Positions 8,317-15,305 of a DNA stretch of 64,000 nt are shown here, piece after piece. Numbering within the stretch: position 1 is the first letter of the stretch; the number at the start of each line of letters is the position of its first letter. Both the position numbers and the translations under genes were made by a program. A model generated the notes under the pieces. It had not been told where the DNA came from. It did no database searches and saw only the letters and a program-made list of their open reading frames with translations. The stretch spans positions 1,428,125-1,492,124 of the forward strand of contig DEOB01000010.1 of the NCBI GenBank assembly GCA_002359895.1. Direction: 5' to 3'. The DNA is from Stenotrophomonas sp. UBA2629. GTDB lineage: Bacteria > Pseudomonadota > Gammaproteobacteria > Xanthomonadales > Xanthomonadaceae.

Positions 8317-9066
8317 ATGTCCGACATGGCACTGTTGCGCATCGGCATTCTGGTTGCCGGCCTGCTGTTAGTCGCTGCAATTTTCCTGTTTGGGCGCTCC
8401 CGTCGGCCCGCGCAGGGCAAGCGTAAAGAGCTGTCGCCCGCAGAAACGACCGAGCGTGGTGAACGCCGTGAGCCGGTGCTGGGCGCGGTAGACGGCGCCC
8501 ATGGCGTCGAGTCGGCGGAATCGGCCGATGGTGAAGGCATCAGCCAAGCCGAGTTGGGCCTGCCCGATGTGGAGCCGGCCAGCACCAGCGACCTGGGCAA
8601 GCGCCCCAGCCAGGATTTCGACAAGATCGTGTCGCTGTATGTGGCCGCCCGTTCGGGCGAAGTGCTGCGCGGTGAGGACATCGTGGTTGCCGCGGAGAAG
8701 ACCGGGCTGGTCTTCGGCTATATGAATGTGTTCCACCGGCTGGTGGAAGGCCACCCCGAGCGCGGCCCGATCTTCTCGATGGCCAGCATCATGAAGCCTG
8801 GCAGCTTCGACATGGCCAACATCCGCGAGATGGAGACCCCGGCCATTGCGTTCTTCCTGACCTTGCCGGCACCGCTCACCGCGCTGGATGCCTGGGAAAA
8901 AATGCTGCCGACCGTGCAGCGCATGGGCGAGCTGCTGGATGGCGTGGTGCTGGATGACAGTCGCAATGCCCTCGGCCGTCAGCGAATCGCCCACATCCGT
9001 GATGACCTGCGCGCCTACGACCGTCAGCATCAGGCACCGCCGCTGACCAAATCGCCACGCTGGTAA
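8317..9066 (+). CDS. zipA: Cell division protein ZipA
   Basis: 249-residue bitopic inner-membrane protein that tethers FtsZ to the membrane at the division site. An N-terminal membrane anchor (residues 5-25, LLRIGILVAGLLLVAAIFLF) is followed by a basic stretch (GRSRRPAQGKRK). Then comes a variable acidic linker of about 80 residues and a C-terminal ZipA domain from about residue 100 (IVSLYVAARSGEVLRGEDI, and FGYMNVFHRL). The linker is short compared with enterobacterial ZipA (about 328 residues). Start supported by CCGGAG. Position between smc and ligA is conserved in many gammaproteobacteria. Confidence 0.95.
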   Translation: MSDMALLRIGILVAGLLLVAAIFLFGRSRRPAQGKRKELSPAETTERGERREPVLGAVDGAHGVESAESADGEGISQAELGLPDVEPASTSDLGKRPSQDFDKIVSLYVAARSGEVLRGEDIVVAAEKTGLVFGYMNVFHRLVEGHPERGPIFSMASIMKPGSFDMANIREMETPAIAFFLTLPAPLTALDAWEKMLPTVQRMGELLDGVVLDDSRNALGRQRIAHIRDDLRAYDRQHQAPPLTKSPRW

Positions 9067-9077
9067 GCACACCGCAG

Positions 9078-9139
9078 GAGCGGCGCACACCCTGACACCC
9101 TGGCGTGGTCTGCCACGGGCATCAGGGTCTGCGCCGCTC
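9078..9139. terminator. Large three-part hairpin between zipA and ligA
   Basis: GAGCGGCGCA (9078-9087) pairs perfectly with TGCGCCGCTC (9130-9139). After one C/C mismatch ACCCTGA (9089-9095) pairs with TCAGGGT (9122-9128), and CGTGG (9104-9108) with CCACG (9113-9117). Downstream T content is modest (TTGCGTT). It may terminate zipA transcripts or protect the mRNA end; ligA starts 65 bp later. Confidence 0.55.
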
Positions 9140-9203
9140 TTGCGTTCCATCATCCGGTGCGATGCCTACGGTGCATGCACTGGCGCACGAGTAACATTGC
9201 CGC

Positions 9204-11681
9204 ATGAATTCCAATACCCCAGCTTCCCAGCGTATTGCCGCGCTCCGGGCGCAACTGGCCGCTGCTTCGCGCGCCTATCACGAGCAGGACGAGCAGCTCA
9301 TTCCCGATGCCGAGTACGACCGGCTGATGCGGGAGCTTGAAGCGCTGGAAGCGGCGCATCCGGAGTTGGATAGCGCCGATTCGCCCAGTCACCAGGTGGG
9401 CGGAAAGCCGTCTTCGCGCTTCCCCGAAGTGACGCACGCGGTGCCGATGCTGTCGCTGGGCAATGCGTTCAGCGACGAGGAAGTGCGTGACTTCGTGCGC
9501 CGTATCGACGAGCGCCTGCGTCGCAAACAGCTGCTGTTTTCGGCCGAACCCAAGCTTGATGGTCTGGCGATCAATCTGCGTTATGAAGGCGGCCGTTTTG
9601 TGCAGGGCGCGACGCGCGGCGATGGCGCCACCGGCGAGGATGTGTCGGCCAATCTGCGCCAGATCAAAGTGATTCCGCAGCAGCTGTTGGGCGAAGGCTG
9701 GCCCGAGGTGCTGGAAGTGCGTGGCGAGGTTTACATGCCGCGGGCCGATTTTGAGCGTTACAACGAACAGGCGCGCCTGCACGGCGGCAAGGTGCTGGCC
9801 AATCCGCGCAACGGTGCGGCAGGCTCGCTGCGGCAGCTTGATCCCACGATCAGCGCACAGCGCCCATTGAGCTTCTTTGCCTACGGTCTGGGCGAAGTTG
9901 CCGACGGTGAGTTGCCGGCAACGCACTCACAGACGCTGGCACAGTTGGCGCAATGGGGTTTCCCCGTCAGTGATCTGTGCAAGGTGGTTGAAGGTGCGGA
10001 CGGGCTGCTGGCGTATTACCGCGATATCGGTGAGCGCCGCGATGGCTTGGCGTTCGATATCGACGGCGTGGTCTACAAGCTGGACGACCGACAGGGCCAG
10101 CAGGAAATGGGCTTTGTCGCGCGCGCGCCGCGCTGGGCCATCGCGCATAAATTCCCCGCGCAGGAGCAGACCACCACGGTCGAGGCCATCGAGATCCAGA
10201 TCGGCCGCACCGGTGCGGCAACGCCGGTTGCGCGGCTCAAGCCGGTGCATGTGGCCGGCGTGGTCGTCACCAATGCCACCTTGCACAACGCCGACCAGAT
10301 CGCACGCCTGGACGTGCGCGTAGGCGACACGGTGATCGTGCGTCGCGCCGGTGATGTGATCCCGGAAGTGGTCAGCGTCATCGCCGACAAACGTCCCGAA
10401 GGTGCGATGCCGTGGCAGATGCCGCGGGTCTGCCCGGTGTGCGGTTCGGAGATCGTGCGCGAAGAGGGCGAAGCCGCGTGGCGCTGCTCCGGTGAGCTGA
10501 GTTGCCCGGCGCAGCGCAAGGAAGCCATCGCTCACTTTGCCTCGCGCAAAGCGATGGATATCGACGGGCTGGGCGACAAGTACATCGAAACCCTGGTGGA
10601 CGCTGGCATCGTGCGCGGCGTGGCCGATCTGTACGCACTCAACCGTGACCAATTGCTGCTGTTGAAGCTGGCGCTGGATTCGGATTCACCCGAAGCCTTG
10701 GCCTCGCAGCTGAGCCAGCATCTTGCGCCGGAAGGCAGCGGGGAGACGTTGAATCAACTGTTGAAGTTGTCTGCCGATGACGCGGGCTGGCGCGCGCAGG
10801 CGTTGGCGGTGCCGGCGCAGTTCCAGTGGAACACCAAAAAGATCGCCACCAAGTGGGCCGACAACCTCATCGCCGCCATCGCCAACAGCCGCAATACGAA
10901 GTTGGAGCGGTTGTTGTTCGCGCTCGGCATCGAGCATGTGGGCGAGAGCACGGCCAAGGCGTTGTCGGTGTGGTTTGGTGATCTGGAACTGATCCGTCAC
11001 CTGCCGTGGCCGCTGTTCAAGCGCGTGCCGGATATCGGAGGCGAAGTGGCGCGTTCCATCGGCCACTTCATGGCGCAGCCGGGTAACCAGCAGGCCGTCG
11101 ACGATTTGCTGGCGCGTGGCGTGCAGATCAGCGATCGCCATGCGCCCAGCGCCAAGCTGCGTGGCGAGTTGACCTTGACCAACCTGCTGCAGGACATGGA
11201 AATCCCCAAGGTCACGCCGGTACGCGCGAAGCAATTGGCCGAAGCATTTCCGTCGGTGGATGCCATTCGCGACGAAAGCGCGCACAACTTCGTCACTGCG
11301 GGTTTGCCTGCGGAAACCGCGAATGCGCTGGTTGCCTGGTTGGACAAGGACGCCAACGCCACGCTGTTCTCGCAGGCCGGCGCGCAGATGCAGATTCTGC
11401 TGCAGCTCACCCCCGAGGCTGAGCAACAGGTCGCCGGTCCGCTGGAAGGCAAGACCGCCGTGTTGACCGGCACCTTGGCGCAGATGAGCCGCGACGAAGC
11501 CAAGCTGCGCTTGGAGGCGTTGGGTGCAAAGGTGTCTGGCAGTGTGTCCAAGAAAACCAGCTTTGTCGTCGCCGGTACCGAGGCCGGTTCCAAACTGGAC
11601 AAAGCCAACGAATTGGGCGTGGAAGTGTGGGATGAAGCACGCCTGCTGGCCTTCCTTGCCGACAACGGACAAAGCGCATGA
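9204..11681 (+). CDS. ligA: NAD-dependent DNA ligase LigA (long form with two insertions)
   Basis: Seals nicks in duplex DNA using NAD+. Nucleotidyl transferase motif I is KLDG with the adenylated lysine at 117, followed by GATRGDGATGEDVS and the OB fold (IEIQIGRTGAATPVARLKPV). The zinc finger cysteines are 410, 413, 428 and 434 (CPVC and CSGELSC). Helix-hairpin-helix repeats follow, then a C-terminal BRCT domain (LEGKTAVLTGTLAQMSRDEAK). At 825 residues it is about 150 longer than E. coli LigA (671). One extra block of about 60 residues lies near 485-545, and another of about 90 lies between the HhH region and BRCT and looks like an additional HhH unit. The stop overlaps the next gene by 4 bp. 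Confidence 0.97.
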   Translation: MNSNTPASQRIAALRAQLAAASRAYHEQDEQLIPDAEYDRLMRELEALEAAHPELDSADSPSHQVGGKPSSRFPEVTHAVPMLSLGNAFSDEEVRDFVRRIDERLRRKQLLFSAEPKLDGLAINLRYEGGRFVQGATRGDGATGEDVSANLRQIKVIPQQLLGEGWPEVLEVRGEVYMPRADFERYNEQARLHGGKVLANPRNGAAGSLRQLDPTISAQRPLSFFAYGLGEVADGELPATHSQTLAQLAQWGFPVSDLCKVVEGADGLLAYYRDIGERRDGLAFDIDGVVYKLDDRQGQQEMGFVARAPRWAIAHKFPAQEQTTTVEAIEIQIGRTGAATPVARLKPVHVAGVVVTNATLHNADQIARLDVRVGDTVIVRRAGDVIPEVVSVIADKRPEGAMPWQMPRVCPVCGSEIVREEGEAAWRCSGELSCPAQRKEAIAHFASRKAMDIDGLGDKYIETLVDAGIVRGVADLYALNRDQLLLLKLALDSDSPEALASQLSQHLAPEGSGETLNQLLKLSADDAGWRAQALAVPAQFQWNTKKIATKWADNLIAAIANSRNTKLERLLFALGIEHVGESTAKALSVWFGDLELIRHLPWPLFKRVPDIGGEVARSIGHFMAQPGNQQAVDDLLARGVQISDRHAPSAKLRGELTLTNLLQDMEIPKVTPVRAKQLAEAFPSVDAIRDESAHNFVTAGLPAETANALVAWLDKDANATLFSQAGAQMQILLQLTPEAEQQVAGPLEGKTAVLTGTLAQMSRDEAKLRLEALGAKVSGSVSKKTSFVVAGTEAGSKLDKANELGVEVWDEARLLAFLADNGQSA

Positions 11682-12160
11682 GCAACTCGATTACCGCCCG
11701 CGTCGCCGGGCCTGAAGACTTCAATCAGCTGATCGCGATGGTGCGTGACTTCTATGTGGAAGACAGCATCCCGTATCAACCGGAATTGGTGGAGCCGGGC
11801 CTGCAGGCGGTGCTGGGTAATCCTTCATTGGGCGCGGTGCTGCTGCTGTCCAGCGATGAGGTGGCGATGGTGGGTTACGTCACGCTGGGCTGGTGCTTCA
11901 GCGTGGAGCAGGGCGGGCGCTTCGTGCTGTTGGATGAGTTGTATCTGGTACCGGCCGCACGCGGTCGTGGCTGGGGCCGGCAGGCGCTGGCTGTTGCACG
12001 CGACTGGGCCGCAGGGCAGGGCGCGGCGGTCATCCGTCTGGAGGTCAATCATCACAATGCCAAGGCCAAGCGTTTGTATTTGGGGGCTGGTTACCGCGAT
12101 GACGCGCGCGACATCCTGACCCTGTCGTTGAATGGCAATGCTGGGGGATTGCACTCGTGA
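11678..12160 (+). CDS. GNAT-family N-acetyltransferase
   Basis: 160-residue Gcn5-related acetyltransferase; substrate unknown. The acetyl-CoA binding motif A is LDELYLVPAARGRGWGRQALAVARDWA (about residues 83-110, R-G-R-G-W-G variant of Q/RxxGxG/A), and motif B is NHHNAKAKRLYLGAGY. ATG overlaps the ligA stop (ATGA) and its own stop overlaps the GTG of epmA. ligA, this gene and epmA are therefore translationally coupled. Coupling with a ligase and an EF-P modifying enzyme does not itself reveal the substrate. Confidence 0.85.
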   Translation: MSNSITARVAGPEDFNQLIAMVRDFYVEDSIPYQPELVEPGLQAVLGNPSLGAVLLLSSDEVAMVGYVTLGWCFSVEQGGRFVLLDELYLVPAARGRGWGRQALAVARDWAAGQGAAVIRLEVNHHNAKAKRLYLGAGYRDDARDILTLSLNGNAGGLHS

Positions 12161-13101
12161 TTGAGGCACTGCGCCAGCGCGCGCGTTTGAATGCGCTGAT
12201 CCGCGATTTTTTTGCGCAGCGGCAGGTGTTGGAGGTTGAAACGCCCATCATGTCGGCGGCCGGCAACACCGAGCCCAATATTGAAAGTTTCCGCACCTAC
12301 TTCACCGGTCATGCCGATGCAGGCGCCCCGCTGCGTTGGTTGCGCACCTCGCCGGAATACCCGCTCAAGCGCCTGCTCGCCGCCGGCGTGGGTGATTGCT
12401 ATGAGCTGGGCCGCGTGTTCCGTAATGGCGAGGCGGGTGGCCGGCACAACCCCGAGTTCACCATGCTGGAGTGGTACCGCGTGGGTTGGGATCATCACCG
12501 TCTGATCGATGAAACCGTGGCCTTGGTGCAGCAGGCGCTGGCGATGGTCGGGCGGAAGGCCTCGCTGCGTGTACTCACCTACCGCGCGTTGTTCATCGAG
12601 GCGCTGGGGTTGGATCCGTTTCTGGCCGATGTGGCGCAGCTGCGCGCGGGGCTGGGGGAAGTAAGCATCGATCCCGACGGTCTCACTCGCGACGATTGGC
12701 TGGACCTGCTGATGACCCACCGCATCCAGCCGCAGTTCGCGCCCGATTGCATCACCGTCATTCACGACTGGCCAGCCACGCAGGCCGCTTTGGCGCGCAT
12801 CCGCTCCGGCGAAATACCGCTGGCCGAGCGTTTCGAGCTTTACCTGGGTGCGGTGGAGCTGGCCAACGGCTACCACGAATTGAACGATGCACCCGAACAG
12901 CGGCAACGTTTCGAGCGCGACCTTGCGGTGCGTGCGGCGCGTGGTACGGAGTTGCCGCCGCTGGATGAACCTCTGTTGGCCGCACTGCCGGCCATGCCCG
13001 ACTGCGCTGGCGTTGCGGTCGGCGTGGACCGCCTGTTGATGGCGTTGGCGGGCACGCCGCGTATAGCCGATGTGTTGGCGTTTGATTTCAGGAATGCCTG
13101 A
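12157..13101 (+). CDS. epmA: Elongation factor P--(R)-beta-lysine ligase
   Basis: 314-residue paralogue of the class II lysyl-tRNA synthetase catalytic core without the anticodon-binding domain. In known systems it attaches beta-lysine to a conserved lysine of EF-P, helping ribosomes through polyproline. Motif 2 is GRVFRNGEAGGRHNPEFTM and motif 3 is GVAVGVDRLLMALAG. The ELANGYHEL segment is typical of EpmA/GenX. GTG start overlapping the previous stop (GTGA). Neither epmB nor efp is in this window, so the pathway cannot be completed here. LysS is excluded by the missing OB fold and short length. Confidence 0.93.
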   Translation: MIEALRQRARLNALIRDFFAQRQVLEVETPIMSAAGNTEPNIESFRTYFTGHADAGAPLRWLRTSPEYPLKRLLAAGVGDCYELGRVFRNGEAGGRHNPEFTMLEWYRVGWDHHRLIDETVALVQQALAMVGRKASLRVLTYRALFIEALGLDPFLADVAQLRAGLGEVSIDPDGLTRDDWLDLLMTHRIQPQFAPDCITVIHDWPATQAALARIRSGEIPLAERFELYLGAVELANGYHELNDAPEQRQRFERDLAVRAARGTELPPLDEPLLAALPAMPDCAGVAVGVDRLLMALAGTPRIADVLAFDFRNA

Positions 13102-13265
13102 GCATCCCCGTGGATTCGCCTGAGGCACCGCTAATGCCGATGGCCAATGGCCTGTTCATGTCATGGATTAGCCTTGCCGGTTTGGTGATGATGATGCTTT
13201 GATCACATGCCCTTGTGCAGGGTAGGGGTTACCGGAGTCCATCACGTCATGAGCGGAAATTTCGG

Positions 13266-13949
13266 ATGAAGGCAGTTTGCGCGTTGGTATTGCTGGTGCT
13301 TCCCGCAGCGTTTGCTGCGACGGCGGGCGAGCCTGCGATGGGGTCCACCCAGGTGGTGCGCTGCGAATCCAGGGACATGCTGCGCGTGTTCTGCGCGATG
13401 GACGTGAGCAGGGGCGTGGAGCTGGTGCATCAGTTGTCCGAGCAGAGCTGCATCCGCGAAACCAGCTGGGGCGTGGAGGGCGACGCGGTGTGGGTCAGCA
13501 GCAACTGCCGCGCGGAGTTTGCCGCGCGCCAGCAGAGCTCCCGCAAGAGTCGTCGCGTGGTGCGTTGTGAGTCGCGCGGACGCGTCGAAACCTGCCCGGT
13601 GGTGCTCAAAGGTGCGCCGGTAAGGCTGCTGCGTCAGCAGTCGGTGCTGCCTTGCCGGGAAGGGCGCAGTTGGGGTTATGGCCGTAATGAAGTCTGGGTG
13701 AGTCGTGGCTGCCAGGGCGTGTTTGAAGTAGGTGCCGAGGACGGCTCCGGCTTCGTGCAGACGCCGCGCAAGGTGGTATGTGAATCCAAGAGCAAGCTCC
13801 GCCGCGAGTGCGGGGTGAGCGTCGAGCGCCGGGTGACGCTGGTGGAGCAGCTGTCCGGCGCACCCTGCCGCGAGGGCGAGAGCTGGGGTTGGGACCGCGA
13901 TGGCATCTGGGTCGACAATGGATGCCGGGCTGAATTTTCCGCTGACTGA
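13266..13949 (+). CDS. Secreted protein with three DUF3011 repeats
   Basis: 227 residues. A signal peptide (MKAVCALVLLVLPAAFAATAG) is followed by three tandem copies of a roughly 55-60-residue module. Each runs V-(R)CES...C.V......L..QLS...C.....WG.....VWV..GCRAEF. The copies begin near residues 33, 98 and 171, and each has four spaced cysteines that could form two disulfides. This is the DUF3011 pattern, common in Xanthomonas and Stenotrophomonas secreted proteins and of unknown function. A start 17 codons upstream is open but would bury the signal peptide, so ATG 13266 is preferred. No operon partner; mtnA follows 35 bp after the stop. Confidence 0.8.
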   Translation: MKAVCALVLLVLPAAFAATAGEPAMGSTQVVRCESRDMLRVFCAMDVSRGVELVHQLSEQSCIRETSWGVEGDAVWVSSNCRAEFAARQQSSRKSRRVVRCESRGRVETCPVVLKGAPVRLLRQQSVLPCREGRSWGYGRNEVWVSRGCQGVFEVGAEDGSGFVQTPRKVVCESKSKLRRECGVSVERRVTLVEQLSGAPCREGESWGWDRDGIWVDNGCRAEFSAD

Positions 13950-13984
13950 GCGGTGCATCGGCCGGGGCCGATTACAATGGCGCC

Positions 13985-15049
13985 ATGAACGCTACCCCTG
14001 CCATTGATTACGCCCGTTATGACCATGTCCGCCCGATCCGCTGGACCGGCGATGCCCTCGAATTGCTGGATCAACGCAAGCTGCCCTTCGTGGTGGAACA
14101 CGTGCTGTGCCAGGACAGCGATGCCGTGGCCGAGGCCATTCATGCATTGACCGTGCGCGGCGCCCCGGCCATTGGTATTGCGGCCGCGTGGGGTGTGGTG
14201 CTGGCAGCTGCCGAGGTCGAGGCCGACAATGGCGCCGCCGCGCTGGAACGGCTGGAGCCGGCGCTGACCCGGTTGAATGCCTCGCGCCCGACCGCCGTGA
14301 ATCTGGCCTGGGCATTGGCGCGCATGCGCCGCGTGTTGGCCGTGGCTGGCGCGGACTGGAAACAGGTGGCGGCGCTTGAAGCGCAGGCCATCGCAGACGA
14401 AGATCTGGCTGCCAACCGTCACATGGGTGCATTGGGCGCCGGCTTGATTGCCGACGGCAGTGGCGTGCTGACGCATTGCAATACCGGCTCGCTGGCGACG
14501 GCGGGCTTCGGCACCGCGTTGGGCGTGATCCGTGCGGGCAAGGCGCAGGGCAACATCGCCCGCGTATTTGCAGGCGAAACCCGGCCGTGGTTGCAGGGCG
14601 CCCGCCTGACTGTTTGGGAGCTGCAGCAGGATGGTATCGACGCCACCCTGATCGCCGATTCGGCCGCTTCGCACCTGATGAAGACCGGCGCGGTGCAGTG
14701 GGTGATCGTGGGCGCCGACCGTATCTGTGCCAACGGCGACACCGCCAACAAGATCGGCACCTACCAGCTGGCTATTGCCGCGCGCCATCACGGCGTCAAA
14801 TTCATGGTGGTGGCGCCGTCATCCACGGTGGACATGGGCACTGCCCATGGCGATGAAATCGAGATCGAGCAGCGCGATCCGGGTGAACTGTACGGTGTGG
14901 GCGGTGTACGCACCGTAGCCGAGGGTATTGCTGCCTGGAACCCGGTGTTTGACGTCACCCCGGGTGAGCTGATCGACGCCATCGTGACCGAGCGCGGCGT
15001 GATCCTGAAGCCGGACGAGGCCGCCATGAGGGCGGCTTTCAACGGCTGA
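13985..15049 (+). CDS. mtnA: S-methyl-5-thioribose-1-phosphate isomerase
   Basis: 354-residue enzyme of the methionine salvage pathway, converting methylthioribose-1-phosphate to methylthioribulose-1-phosphate. Family signatures: TVRGAPAIGIAAAWG near residue 57, the catalytic cysteine in THCNTGSLAT, and the catalytic aspartate in VIVGADRICANGDTANKIGTYQLA. Length is typical. No other mtn gene is adjacent. The family is homologous to the eIF2B alpha subunit; the NTGSLAT and GADRI motifs mark it as the isomerase. A 256-bp gap follows before gyrA with only a GGCCGG...CCGGCC hairpin and no clear terminator. Confidence 0.95.
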   Translation: MNATPAIDYARYDHVRPIRWTGDALELLDQRKLPFVVEHVLCQDSDAVAEAIHALTVRGAPAIGIAAAWGVVLAAAEVEADNGAAALERLEPALTRLNASRPTAVNLAWALARMRRVLAVAGADWKQVAALEAQAIADEDLAANRHMGALGAGLIADGSGVLTHCNTGSLATAGFGTALGVIRAGKAQGNIARVFAGETRPWLQGARLTVWELQQDGIDATLIADSAASHLMKTGAVQWVIVGADRICANGDTANKIGTYQLAIAARHHGVKFMVVAPSSTVDMGTAHGDEIEIEQRDPGELYGVGGVRTVAEGIAAWNPVFDVTPGELIDAIVTERGVILKPDEAAMRAAFNG

Positions 15050-15305
15050 AATGGCGCCTGTTTCCGCGTTCTGCCCCTGCGTGGCGGGCTGACTGGCGGG
15101 CCGGTTTATGCCGGCCTGTCGGCAGGGCGGGGCACAGGGGCGGTAGTCAGCCCCTAAGTTCCTGATTTGTTCCGGTAAAAGCCCCGGAAAGTGAGGCGAA
15201 AAGCCCCCTTTTGTGATAGAGTCCGTCGGTTGATTCTCGATTCCGACAGGGCGGCCAAACAGGCGCCTTTGTCGGGCTGGATCGCTACCAGACAACGGAA
15301 CCGGA

